A stretch of DNA of 49,113 bases from Pseudomonadota bacterium (GCA_018820855.1 JAHJNL010000103.1:1-49113); one strand, 5' to 3'; numbered from the stretch's first letter, positions 9,492 through 16,798 are shown. Notes: generated by a model not told the origin, from the sequence alone. A program made the numbers and translations.

Positions 9492-10592
9492 ATGGGAAAA
9501 CATCTTGTTCTGGCAGGCGGCGGTCATGCCCATATGGTCACCATGGCCAACATTCATATGATTCGCGCTCTGGGCCATCAAGTGACAGTAATTGGCCCTT
9601 CCGATTACCATTACTATTCCGGAATGGGGCCGGGAATGCTCGGAAGTGGGTATGAACCGGATGACATTCGCTTTGCCACCAGGAAAAAAGTGGAAGAGCA
9701 GGGAGGGGTCTTTGTCCTTGATTCCATTGTGGGGGTAGATCCTGTTGCCCGTGAACTGCGTCTGAAGTCAGGTAAGGCGGTGAATTATGATGTGGTCTCC
9801 TTCAATACCGGCAGTCATGTGGATATCCCGGCAATAGAGGGGAGCCGGGAACGGATTTATACAGTCAAACCCATTGAGCGTCTGTATCAGGCTCGGACTG
9901 AGATTGAGTCTCTGGCCCAAAAACAATCGGTCACCGTTGCTGTTGTCGGTGGCGGACCGGCAGGTGCTGAGGCTGCTGGGAATGTCGCCCAGCTTCTGAC
10001 TCAAACTCTTTTTCCCTCAAAAGTGCTCCTTTTTGCCGGACGTTCGCTGCTGGCTCGGTTTCCCAAGGGTGTTCGTGAGAAGACTCGGAGCCTCCTGGAA
10101 AAAAACGGAGTTTCCATTCAGGAGCAGGGGCATCTCATTGCTATCAAAGATAATTGTTTGTCTTTTGATTCCGGTCCTGAGGTGGCTGCTGATTTTGTCA
10201 TTCTGGCCACTGGGGTTCACCCCTCACCGTTTTTCCGGGAGGCAGGTCTGCAGACCGGTCCGGATGGAGGATTGCTTGTGAACCGCTTTTTGCAGCATCC
10301 TGATTATCCAGAGATATTCGGCGGTGGAGACTGTATCTGGTTCAAGGATCAACCTCTGGATAAGGTGGGCGTCTATGCCGTCCGGGAAAATCCGGTCCTT
10401 TTTCACAATCTCAAGGCCTTTCTCCAGGGCGAATCCCTGCAGGCCTTTGATCCTGGCGGGGATTATCTGCTCATCTTTAATCTCGGCAACAGGCAGGGAG
10501 TTCTGCGCAAGAAATGGTTCCAAATCACCGGGGAGGTTGCCTTCAGGATAAAAGATTGGATTGACAGAAAATTTATGAGAGATTTTCAGTAG
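9492..10592 (+). CDS. FAD/NAD(P)-dependent oxidoreductase, SelD-associated family
   Basis: Pyridine nucleotide-disulfide oxidoreductase-type flavoprotein of 366 residues. It resembles NDH-2-like proteins of the family found as the N-terminal half of SelD (selenide, water dikinase) fusions. Visible features: FAD-binding GGGHAH (9-14), the characteristic YYSGMGPGMLG segment, a second dinucleotide motif VVGGGPAGAEAAGN (about 149-162) and a C-terminal GGGDC FAD contact near 276. It stands alone here, without the SelD domain. An AAAGAGAG site precedes the ATG. Only 35 bases separate it from the selenoprotein gene, so the two are probably co-transcribed. A role in supplying reductant for selenium or sulfur metabolism is inference from family and neighbours. 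Confidence 0.85.
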   Translation: MGKHLVLAGGGHAHMVTMANIHMIRALGHQVTVIGPSDYHYYSGMGPGMLGSGYEPDDIRFATRKKVEEQGGVFVLDSIVGVDPVARELRLKSGKAVNYDVVSFNTGSHVDIPAIEGSRERIYTVKPIERLYQARTEIESLAQKQSVTVAVVGGGPAGAEAAGNVAQLLTQTLFPSKVLLFAGRSLLARFPKGVREKTRSLLEKNGVSIQEQGHLIAIKDNCLSFDSGPEVAADFVILATGVHPSPFFREAGLQTGPDGGLLVNRFLQHPDYPEIFGGGDCIWFKDQPLDKVGVYAVRENPVLFHNLKAFLQGESLQAFDPGGDYLLIFNLGNRQGVLRKKWFQITGEVAFRIKDWIDRKFMRDFQ

Positions 10593-10627
10593 CAGGATGG
10601 AAAGTTAACGATAAAGGAGAGAACGAA

Positions 10628-10966
10628 ATGATGGTTGATTGGGCATATTTTCGCAAGGGTTGAACTTCATGTACAAAGGCCCAGGAGGCTCTTGGGCGGG
10701 CAGAGGTGGGGATTGTCGAGGTTGTTGACGCACGCAACAATGTAATGAAAGCCGAAGAGGCCTGGAAGCTTTTTCAGGATGGAGACAGCATACATGTGGG
10801 TAAGGGAAAGAAGACCGTGGTCTTTACCCCGGGTCCTGCTTCTCAAGAAGAAATCCTGAAAGACAGCCTTGGGCGTACCGGTAATCTGCGGGCTCCAACC
10901 CTTCGCGTCGGTAAGGTCTTTTATGTCGGATATAATGATGAGATGTATAAGGAGTTAATGGGATGA
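10628..10966 (+). CDS. ArsC-like thioredoxin-fold selenoprotein (Sec at codon 12, UxxC)
   Basis: Reading from the ATG at 10628 through the TGA at 10661-10663 gives a 112-residue protein that begins MMVDWAYFRKGUTSCTKAQ and ends at the TGA of 10964-10966. The redox motif is U12-T-S-C15 in the position of the CxxC of thioredoxin/ArsC-fold proteins, after a beta strand and before a helix; a cis-Pro segment (RAPTLRVG) follows near residue 92. The family matches what databases call ArsC family (seleno)protein. Support for Sec: AAGGAG 8 bases before the ATG, coding sequence continuous on both sides of the TGA, a SECIS-like hairpin just downstream, and a 4-base overlap (ATGA) with the next gene. Ordinary ORF callers would start only after the TGA, at GTG 10706. 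No selA, selB or selC lies in the window, so Sec use by this organism is inferred. Confidence 0.88.
10679..10697 (+). promoter_or_regulatory. Bacterial SECIS-like hairpin
   Basis: GCCCAGG / CTTGGGC forms a 7-bp stem (one G-T wobble) with a 5-base loop AGGCT. It starts 15 bases after the in-frame TGA, and the loop GG lies about 24 bases after it. Bacterial SECIS elements are a short stem with G in a 3-14 base apical loop, about 16-37 bases from UGA, so position and loop both fit. Confidence 0.8.
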
Positions 10967-11775
10967 ATTGGAAAAGCTTGTTTACACCAGGGGCCAATAT
11001 GAGCCCGGATGAGGCCAGGGCCTTTATGGCAGAACATAGACTCGACGAGTATCAGCTCCTGGATGTGCGGCAGTTGAAGGAGTATGAAAAAGGCCATATC
11101 CCCGGAGCGATACTTGTTCCTGTAAAGGAGCTGACAGAGCGAATGGGTGAGCTGGACAGGGTGAAACCGACCCTTGTGTACTGCCACTCGGGAGTGCGCA
11201 GTAAGGCAGCTGCACAGCTCCTGCAGGCAGAGGGTTTTGCCAACATCTACAATATGAGTGGTGGCATTATCGCTTATCAGGGAGGGAAGGTCGCTGGCGA
11301 TGAAAGTCAGGGCATGGAATACTTTGTCGGCAAAAACTTCCCCGATGTCTTTCAGATGAGCTATGCCATGGAAGAGGGTTTGAAGCAGCTCTATCTTGCC
11401 TTGGAAGATCTGGTCGAAGATGACACGGCCAAGGTACTTCTTGCACGACTGGCAAAGTTTGAGGAAGGGCATAAGGCCATGCTCAGGTCCAGATTTCCTG
11501 ATAACGCAGTTGATGAGGTGACTGACAGTGAACTGCTGGAAGGCGGCTTTGAGCGGCAGCAGATCCTGGATCACTACCGTGATCAGATCACACAGCTGGA
11601 AGATATTATTCAGCTGGCAATGATGCTCGAGCTTCAGGCGTTGGATTTATACAGTCGTCTCAGTCGAACAAGCGAAGATGCGGAGAGCAAGGTGTTTTTC
11701 GAATCTATGGCCAAAGAGGAGAAGCTGCATTTGAAGTATTTGAGTGATGAGTACGATAATCTCCTGGCTGTGTAG
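10963..11775 (+). CDS. Rhodanese domain fused to ferritin-like (rubrerythrin-type) domain
   Basis: Two-domain cytoplasmic protein of 270 residues. Residues about 20-110 are a single rhodanese domain with intact active-site loop CHSGVRS (Cys near 74), able to form a persulfide. Residues about 125-268 are a four-helix ferritin-like domain with two E-E-x(2)-H-type motifs (FEEGHK and KEEKLH) plus Glu in the partner helices (AMEEG, MLELQ), consistent with a diiron site. No rubredoxin domain is present. The start overlaps the selenoprotein stop by 4 bases, indicating translational coupling. A joint role in sulfur or selenium transfer or peroxide defence is likely but not shown. A hairpin lies downstream. 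Confidence 0.9.
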   Translation: MNWKSLFTPGANMSPDEARAFMAEHRLDEYQLLDVRQLKEYEKGHIPGAILVPVKELTERMGELDRVKPTLVYCHSGVRSKAAAQLLQAEGFANIYNMSGGIIAYQGGKVAGDESQGMEYFVGKNFPDVFQMSYAMEEGLKQLYLALEDLVEDDTAKVLLARLAKFEEGHKAMLRSRFPDNAVDEVTDSELLEGGFERQQILDHYRDQITQLEDIIQLAMMLELQALDLYSRLSRTSEDAESKVFFESMAKEEKLHLKYLSDEYDNLLAV

Positions 11776-11818
11776 GGGCACTTCGCTTGTGTCAGCTTTT
11801 GCTGGTCAATATCGTCGC

Positions 11819-11847
11819 GCAGGAGCAGGCTGCAAGCCTTCTCCTGC
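11819..11847. terminator. Hairpin between convergent genes, terminator-like
   Basis: GCAGGAG / CTCCTGC outer stem (7 bp), one mismatch, AGGCT / AGCCT inner stem (5 bp) and GCA loop, 43 bases after the rhodanese-ferritin stop. There is no U tract, so intrinsic termination is uncertain. Confidence 0.5.
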
Positions 11848-11912
11848 AAACAGAGGGTATCTCTTGTTCACTTTCAATTCTTCACTGAGACCAGGTTGAA
11901 TACGGGCTCTAC

Positions 11913-12956
11913 TTATTCGTTCCAGGAAAAAAGATAGGCGGCGAGCAGCAGGCAGAGGATGGTAACCAGGGTCATGATGAAACATTCACTGCTCACCTCG
12001 CTAAGGCTGGCACCGTCGTTCATGATCTTTCTCGCGGCAGTAAGGAGATGGGTGAGGGGAAAAAAACTGGCCAGTTTCTGTAGCCAGCTTGGGGCACCCT
12101 CCATGGAAAACCAGACCTCTGAGAGAAACATCATGGGCCAGGTGATGAAGTTCAGGATGCCGGAGGCAAATTCCTCGCTGGTGCCGCGGGCGGCCAGGAC
12201 CAGTCCCATGGCGCAGAGGCTGAGGCCGCCAAGAAAGAAGACAAAGGCAAGCGCTGCATAACTTCCCAATACCTGGAAGTGAAAGATCAGATCAGATCCA
12301 AGCCAGACCACGGCCAGGGTGAACATGAGGAGAAAGATGCGGGAAAACATCTGGGCACTTAGATACTCTAAGGCGGTGAGCGGGGTGGCTTTGAGTCGTT
12401 TCAGTGTCCCGTTTTTTCGATAACGCACCACCACATACCCTACCCCCCAGAGGGCAGAAAACATCATGTTCATCGCCAGGATTCCGGGAAAGAGCCAGTC
12501 AATATAGCGGACCTGCAGTCCCTGAACGACCTGCTTTTCTGCCCGGATTTCATTTTTTTCAAATGAGGCGAGGAACAGCTGTTCGACAATGTAGCCTTTA
12601 GGGGAAGAATCGTTGATCCAGTAGGCATGAGTGGGGGAGTTGCGATCTATCAGAATGTCGATTTTCTGGTGACGTAATTTTCCCTCGCCTGATCGGAGAT
12701 CGGCGAAGGGAATAAATTCGAGATATCTGCCATTCTGAAATGCGTCAGGAACACTGCTTTTCAAAAAGAATTCATCTCCAGCTTCGACTGGAAAGAGACC
12801 CACCTTGAAATCCTGGTATTCACGGCCGCCAAAGATGAAGCCGAATCCCAGGATAATGAGAAACGGAAACGCAAAGTTCCAGCCAAAGGCGGCTCTGTCC
12901 CGGAAAAATTCGTAGTTCCTGGCCGTAAACATGGCCCACATCCGTGAAAAGTTCAT
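11913..12956 (-). CDS. ABC-2 type transporter permease
   Basis: Inner-membrane permease of an ABC exporter, 347 residues. It has one N-terminal hydrophobic segment (about 25-43), a large extracytoplasmic loop of some 130 residues, and five hydrophobic segments in the C-terminal half, the layout of ABC2_membrane_3/YhhJ-like permeases. The segment GVGYVVVRYRKNGTLKRLKATPL is typical of the family, as is the AARGTSEEFASG... region. The ATPase gene lies 72 bases upstream on the same strand, and both form one exporter. The substrate is unknown; relatives export drugs, polymers or copper-related ligands. Confidence 0.9.
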   Translation of the reverse strand: MNFSRMWAMFTARNYEFFRDRAAFGWNFAFPFLIILGFGFIFGGREYQDFKVGLFPVEAGDEFFLKSSVPDAFQNGRYLEFIPFADLRSGEGKLRHQKIDILIDRNSPTHAYWINDSSPKGYIVEQLFLASFEKNEIRAEKQVVQGLQVRYIDWLFPGILAMNMMFSALWGVGYVVVRYRKNGTLKRLKATPLTALEYLSAQMFSRIFLLMFTLAVVWLGSDLIFHFQVLGSYAALAFVFFLGGLSLCAMGLVLAARGTSEEFASGILNFITWPMMFLSEVWFSMEGAPSWLQKLASFFPLTHLLTAARKIMNDGASLSEVSSECFIMTLVTILCLLLAAYLFSWNE

Positions 12957-13028
12957 TACTTTGATCCTTTTTAATTGCCAATCACAGGGGAATGCAGCCA
13001 GAAATGCTCTACCTGTGGACGCATACCT

Positions 13029-13913
13029 TTAGTCTCTGAGTTGCTTGCCGGTAAGATGGATGAAGACATCTTCCAGATTTGGCGTGTGTACCGACATCCC
13101 TGAGAGATCTACGTCTAGATTGAGCAGGGTGTTCAATCCCTCATGAATTTGAGTTATTTCCAAGATGATCTGACCATCCTTTTGTTTCCAGGAAAATGGC
13201 AGGCGGTCCAGGTCCAACCTGAAAGCGCTCTCGGGGAGTATAAAGGCAGCTCCTTGGCAATAGGTTTGGATCAGCTGTTTCGGGCTGTCCCAGGCAATAA
13301 CACGTCCCTGGTCCATGATGGCGACCTCGTCGCAGAGGTATTCAGCCTCTTCCATGGAATGGGTGGTGAGAATGATGGTTTTGCCTTCCTCCTTGATGCG
13401 CAGGACGATCTCCCACAAGTTCCTTCGTGATTGGGGGTCAAGGCCAGTGGACGGTTCATCGAGAAAGACCAGCCTGGGTTTGTTGATCAGGGCCAGAGCA
13501 AGCATTAAGCGCTGCAGCTGACCGCCGGAAAGTTTGTCATTACGTCTTTTGAGCAGCGATCCGAGTTCGCAGCGTTGGATGAGCAGATTGAGATCTTCCG
13601 GCTCCCGGAATAGTTTATGAAAGGTTTGCAGGGTTTCTTCGACCGAGAGGAAGTTAAGGAGAGAAGTGTGCTGGAATTGGATGCCGATTTCTTCTCGAAA
13701 AGAATTTGTGCGGGGATGGCCCTGGTAAAGGATTTCTCCTTCATTAGGCTGGATAATATCCTCTGCCATTTCCATGGTTGTGGTCTTCCCTGCACCGTTG
13801 GGGCCAAGAAGTCCGAGGCAGACACCTTCTTTGACGCTGAAGGAAACATCGGCTACGGCTTCGGTCTGCCGATAGAGTTTTCTCAGATGACTGACTTCGA
13901 GTATGGGGTCCAT
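13029..13913 (-). CDS. ABC transporter ATP-binding protein
   Basis: Nucleotide-binding subunit of the ABC-2 exporter encoded just downstream. About 294 residues from the chosen start, with Walker A GPNGAGKTT (about 37-45), signature LSGGQLQRL, Walker B LVFLDEPSTGLDP and switch His (TTHSMEE). The C-terminal 70 residues match the DrrA-type extension (NLEDVFIHLTGKQLRD). I start at the ATG of 13913 (MDPILEVSHL), where family similarity begins; the frame is open to an ATG at 13994, but those 27 residues look non-coding. Divergent from the PerR-like gene. Confidence 0.9.
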   Translation of the reverse strand: MDPILEVSHLRKLYRQTEAVADVSFSVKEGVCLGLLGPNGAGKTTTMEMAEDIIQPNEGEILYQGHPRTNSFREEIGIQFQHTSLLNFLSVEETLQTFHKLFREPEDLNLLIQRCELGSLLKRRNDKLSGGQLQRLMLALALINKPRLVFLDEPSTGLDPQSRRNLWEIVLRIKEEGKTIILTTHSMEEAEYLCDEVAIMDQGRVIAWDSPKQLIQTYCQGAAFILPESAFRLDLDRLPFSWKQKDGQIILEITQIHEGLNTLLNLDVDLSGMSVHTPNLEDVFIHLTGKQLRD

Positions 13914-14260
13914 GTTTTCTCTGTGATGGATAATGAAGTATTTGCTGCGTACAGAAGAGAATAATACATCTTTGTCTTTATACCAATGGATCATTGCTCA
14001 GTAATAAATACTGAACACTTATTTTGAATGGCGAAGCGTTTCCTCTGTGAGTTGTTTTGTGATCTCTGTCAGAGAATAAAACAGATAACGCTCTTTGGCG
14101 AGTGTGTGTATCTTGCCGGAATAATATAGATAGCAACGGAATATATTTCTAATGGAGATATTGTGATTCTTTGTTGAAAGACCAATGGATGTGGGGAAAA
14201 ATTATTGACATGCAAACAGTTATCACTTACACTTGGAAATTATTATCGCAAGGAGGAGTT
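13914..14260. other. Divergent intergenic region of ABC exporter and PerR-like gene
   Basis: No gene seen. It holds the promoter of the regulator gene at 14205-14233 and A/T-rich stretches, including TAATATAG at 14122-14129. That half matches the palindrome found upstream of the desulfoferrodoxin and ROO genes. Confidence 0.5.
14205..14233 (+). promoter_or_regulatory. Sigma70 promoter of the PerR-like regulator
   Basis: Perfect TTGACA (14205-14210), 17-base spacer and TACACT (14228-14233). The start site would fall near 14240, about 20 bases before the ATG at 14261. The A/T-rich segment just downstream (14234-14248) matches 9 of 14 defined positions of the PerR box TTATAATNATTATAA, so autoregulation is possible. 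Confidence 0.75.
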
Positions 14261-14923
14261 ATGCAACTACGAATGACAAACCAGCGTGAGATGATCCTTC
14301 GGGAACTGAATAAGAGTAAGGGGCATCTCACTGCTGATGAACTATATGAGCGCGTGAGAAAAAGTATGCCCAGAATTAGTCTGGCAACAGTGTACAGGAA
14401 TCTGGAGATTCTGTCCGAGGCCGGTATTGTTCGTAAGCTGGAGATCAGTGGAAGGCAAAAGCGGTTCGATAGTGAGATTGAAGAACATGACCACATTTAT
14501 TGTGTTCAGTGTCATCACATAGAAAATCTGCTGATAGACAAGAGCAGAATGAAGGTGCCGACGCCGGATAGCGTGAAAGGCTATACCATCACAGGGTGCA
14601 GGTTGGAAGTGACCGGACTTTGCCCCGAATGTCAGCAAAAACTATCAAAGACAAAAAAGAAAACAACAAGCCAAAAAGGAGACAACATTATGGGTTGCGG
14701 ATGCAAGAAAGACAGTCTGACCGACGAGCAGAAACAGGTTCTCGAAGCAATGGCCAAGTGTGACGGACCGTGTGCTTCCAAGGATATTGCCTCAGCCACG
14801 GGTCTTGAGGCCAAAGAGGTGAGCTGTCGCATTACGGCTCTGAAGAAAAAAGGGTATGTAGACAGCCCTGTCAGGTGTAAATATGCAATCACCAGTGAAG
14901 GAAAAACTGCCATAAAGTCCTGA
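14261..14923 (+). CDS. PerR-like Fur-family regulator fused to a Cys-rich winged-helix domain
   Basis: Residues 1-140 form a Fur-family repressor: a winged helix with ISLATVYRNLEIL, then a metal-binding domain. Compared with Bacillus PerR it keeps His37 (GHLTADELY), Asp85 (RFD), His91/His93 (HDH) and both zinc CxxC pairs (CVQC, CPEC); the position of Asp104 is Glu/Asn-shifted. Peroxide sensing is therefore likely but not certain. After a Lys/Thr-rich linker, residues 144-220 form a second small helix-turn-helix domain that starts MGCGCKK and has six Cys. The ATG at 14261 follows AGGAGG and lies just downstream of a good promoter; a TTG at 14171 upstream of that promoter is rejected. Heads the oxygen-defence gene series. 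Confidence 0.85.
   Translation: MQLRMTNQREMILRELNKSKGHLTADELYERVRKSMPRISLATVYRNLEILSEAGIVRKLEISGRQKRFDSEIEEHDHIYCVQCHHIENLLIDKSRMKVPTPDSVKGYTITGCRLEVTGLCPECQQKLSKTKKKTTSQKGDNIMGCGCKKDSLTDEQKQVLEAMAKCDGPCASKDIASATGLEAKEVSCRITALKKKGYVDSPVRCKYAITSEGKTAIKS
14674..14692 (+). promoter_or_regulatory. Internal ribosome binding site inside the PerR-like gene
   Basis: AAAAGGAG (14674-14681), 8 bases, then an in-frame ATG at 14690. Initiation here would give a separate 77-residue winged-helix protein ending at 14923. The linker before it reads like translated spacer, so this may be a second gene fused in frame to the first. Confidence 0.65.
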
Positions 14924-14988
14924 CCAAAAAAAGAAGATGATTGTGCCGTAGTAGAAATCTGAAGAGACCACATCTCAAAAAAAAATAT

Positions 14989-15018
14989 CAGGCCTGCAGC
15001 CATTTTCAGGCCTGTTTT
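14989..15018. terminator. Terminator after the PerR-like gene
   Basis: Two copies of the self-complementary octamer CAGGCCTG (14989-14996, 15007-15014) pair across a 10-base loop and are followed by TTTT. In the other direction the stem is followed by a longer T-rich run, so it may work both ways. Confidence 0.6.
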
Positions 15019-15060
15019 GAGTTGCTGCCAAAGAACTGGTAGCTTTCTTCGCTTGAAGCA

Positions 15061-15075
15061 TTAATATCATAATAA
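15061..15075 (+). promoter_or_regulatory. Candidate PerR box upstream of peroxiredoxin
   Basis: TTAATATCATAATAA is a 7-1-7 inverted repeat with one mismatched pair, 35 bases upstream of the peroxiredoxin ATG. It matches 11 of 14 defined positions of the Bacillus PerR box TTATAATNATTATAA. The PerR-like gene is next door. Confidence 0.5.
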
Positions 15076-15110
15076 AATAAACATCAAAGACCCAATACTG
15101 GAGATTGAGT

Positions 15111-15707
15111 ATGAAACCGCTTGTAACTAATGAAGCGCCTGATTTTACAGCAACTGCAGTTATGCCTGACAATAGTTTTAACGAGCAGTTCAGGCTATCA
15201 GATATGCGCGGCCAGTATGTGCTGCTTTTTTTCTATCCTCTCGATTTTACGTTTGTCTGTCCGTCTGAGATCCTTGCCTTTAATAAGGCCGTTGACCAGT
15301 TTAAGAAAAAGAACTGTAATGTGGTCGGGATTTCCATTGATTCCCACTTCAGTCATCTGGCCTGGAAAAATACCCCGGTGGAGAAGGGGGGAATAGGCAA
15401 TATCCAGTTTCCGCTGGTGGCTGATCTGGATAAATCCATTTCCGAAAATTATGGAGTGCTTCTGGATGCTGGAATTGCTCTCCGTGGTCTTTATCTCATC
15501 GATAAGGAAGGAGTTATTCGTCACCAGGTGGTCAATGATCTTCCCTTGGGCAGGAATGTGACAGAGGCGTTACGTATGCTTGATGCCCTTCAGTTTACAG
15601 AAGAGTTCGGGGATGTTTGCCCGGCTAACTGGAACAGGGGCGATGATGCGATGCAGCCAACGGCAGAAGGCGTGGCAAAATACCTTTCCGAACACGCAAA
15701 GGATTGA
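15111..15707 (+). CDS. Peroxiredoxin (AhpC/TSA, typical 2-Cys type)
   Basis: Thiol peroxidase that reduces hydrogen peroxide and organic peroxides in the cytoplasm. From the ATG at 15111 it has 198 residues. The peroxidatic Cys is C50 in FYPLDFTFVCPSE and the resolving Cys is near 169 in GDVCPANW, as in typical 2-Cys enzymes. The C-terminal part (ALQFTEEFGDVCPANWNRG) is standard. A TTG at 15105 extends the frame by two codons, but GGAG is best spaced for the ATG. A PerR-box-like palindrome lies just upstream. The reductant is not encoded here; rubredoxin or a thioredoxin could serve. Confidence 0.95.
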   Translation: MKPLVTNEAPDFTATAVMPDNSFNEQFRLSDMRGQYVLLFFYPLDFTFVCPSEILAFNKAVDQFKKKNCNVVGISIDSHFSHLAWKNTPVEKGGIGNIQFPLVADLDKSISENYGVLLDAGIALRGLYLIDKEGVIRHQVVNDLPLGRNVTEALRMLDALQFTEEFGDVCPANWNRGDDAMQPTAEGVAKYLSEHAKD

Positions 15708-15720
15708 TAGTATAGTACTA
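15708..15720 (+). promoter_or_regulatory. Palindrome TAGTATAGTACTA upstream of desulfoferrodoxin
   Basis: A 5-3-5 palindrome directly after the peroxiredoxin stop, 151 bases before the desulfoferrodoxin gene. It matches the palindrome on the ROO promoter (17390-17402) in 11 of 13 bases, the differences being symmetrical. It also contains TATAGT, usable as a -10 box, but without a good -35. Confidence 0.4.
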
Positions 15721-15871
15721 GCTGTCACAATTCGGCATCTCTTTTCTGCAGTTCAGTGGGGAGTCGAGACTGGAGGGTGGCGGTTAAAAAAAGGCAAAAA
15801 CCGGATGCTGTCTGTATGTGGGACAACACGACTGTTTTGCCTCTCACGTTATCTAAGATGGAGGTGTAGAA

Positions 15872-16246
15872 ATGGCGGAAAAACTTGGAATTTATAAGTG
15901 CAACATCTGTGGAAATATTGTGGAAGTGCTGCATGCCGGCGGTGGTGATCTGAGCTGTTGTGGTGCGGAAATGGTTTATCTCAGCGAAAATACCGTGGAT
16001 GCCGCAAAGGAAAAACACGTCCCAGTGATAGAGAAGGTGGATGGGGGATATAAAGTTAGCGTAGGGAGCGTTGCCCATCCCATGACTGATGAACATTATA
16101 TTGAGTGGATAGAACTCATTGCTGGTGATACCTGCTACAGGCAGTTTCTTAATCCAGGAGATACGCCGGAGGCATTTTTCCCGGTATCGGCTGATTCAGT
16201 AATCGCACGGGAACATTGTAATCTGCATGGGGTTTGGAAGGCCTGA
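15872..16246 (+). CDS. dfx: Desulfoferrodoxin (superoxide reductase, two-iron type)
   Basis: Reduces superoxide to hydrogen peroxide without making oxygen, using electrons from rubredoxin. The 124 residues are full length for the two-centre class. The N-terminal desulforedoxin domain has C10, C13, C29 and C30. The catalytic Fe(His)4Cys site has H49, H69, H75, C116 and H119, with the E47-K48 pair of the reaction loop, all at the standard numbering. GGAGG lies before the ATG. It sits in the oxygen-defence block, with its probable electron donor (tandem rubredoxin) 94 bases downstream. Confidence 0.97.
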   Translation: MAEKLGIYKCNICGNIVEVLHAGGGDLSCCGAEMVYLSENTVDAAKEKHVPVIEKVDGGYKVSVGSVAHPMTDEHYIEWIELIAGDTCYRQFLNPGDTPEAFFPVSADSVIAREHCNLHGVWKA

Positions 16247-16340
16247 GAAGAGCCGAAGAAAAATGCATGAGGCTGTCCCCTGCTCTTCAAGTTTGGGGCG
16301 GTTTTGTTACAGGTGCATCACGGATGTGAGGAGTGGTGAT

Positions 16341-16751
16341 ATGTCGTTACCTGAGGAAATGTACCAGTGCCAGACAGTCAACTGCGGGTATATCTATAAC
16401 CCGGATAAGGGCGACCGAAAGGGCAAGATCAAACCGGGGGTACAGTTCAAGGATCTTCCCGATGATTGGAGGTGTCCTGTCTGCGGGGCAAGCAAAAATG
16501 CCTTCCGACCATTGGCCGGGCCAGGTTCCGTTCATGCCGAACACAGTACTAATGCGAAAAAAACTGAAACAGAAGGAGCAGCGGCTGATATGAAAAAGTA
16601 TAGATGTGATATCTGTGGTTATGTGTATGATCCCGCGGTGGGAGATGATGCGGCAGGAATTGCGGCAGGGACAGCTTTTGAGGACCTTCCCGATGACTGG
16701 GAGTGTCCGGTCTGCGGTGCAAGTAAGGATGATTTCTCTGAAGTAGAGTAA
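16341..16751 (+). CDS. Tandem rubredoxin, first domain with CX4C loop
   Basis: Electron carrier of 136 residues with two rubredoxin domains. Domain 1 (about 7-55) has C-x4-C (CQTVNC) then CPVC; the four-residue loop is known from a minority of rubredoxins such as Desulfovibrio Rd2. Domain 2 (84-136) is a canonical rubredoxin (CDIC, CPVC). They are joined by a 28-residue polar linker. The start at 16341 is where similarity begins; the frame is open to 16227, but that part looks non-coding. Likely donor to desulfoferrodoxin and to the ROO flavoprotein encoded 680 bases downstream. Confidence 0.93.
   Translation: MSLPEEMYQCQTVNCGYIYNPDKGDRKGKIKPGVQFKDLPDDWRCPVCGASKNAFRPLAGPGSVHAEHSTNAKKTETEGAAADMKKYRCDICGYVYDPAVGDDAAGIAAGTAFEDLPDDWECPVCGASKDDFSEVE
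16573..16592 (+). promoter_or_regulatory. Internal ribosome binding site inside the tandem rubredoxin
   Basis: AAGGAG (16573-16578), 11 bases, then an in-frame ATG at 16590. Initiation here would make a 53-residue protein, exactly a normal single rubredoxin with the usual [11 protein letters not shown] start. Confidence 0.45.
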
Positions 16752-16757
16752 GCAGAT

Positions 16758-16798
16758 CTGCAGGGGTTGTCTTTTGATAACCCCTGCACTGGGCAATT
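16758..16798 (+). terminator. Terminator-like hairpin after the rubredoxin gene
   Basis: GCAGGGGTT / AACCCCTGC (16760-16768, 16779-16787) forms a 9-bp stem that can extend by two pairs. No T run follows directly. Confidence 0.55.

Noticed and set aside
10706-10966. Stand-alone 86-residue ORF starting at GTG
   Set aside because: It is the part of the selenoprotein after the TGA; the ribosome site and redox motif lie upstream at 10628.
14171-14260. Upstream extension of the PerR-like gene
   Set aside because: Contains the -35 and -10 boxes of the promoter, and the first 30 residues have no Fur similarity.
16227-16340. Upstream extension of the tandem rubredoxin
   Set aside because: Overlaps the desulfoferrodoxin end and shows no rubredoxin similarity before 16341.
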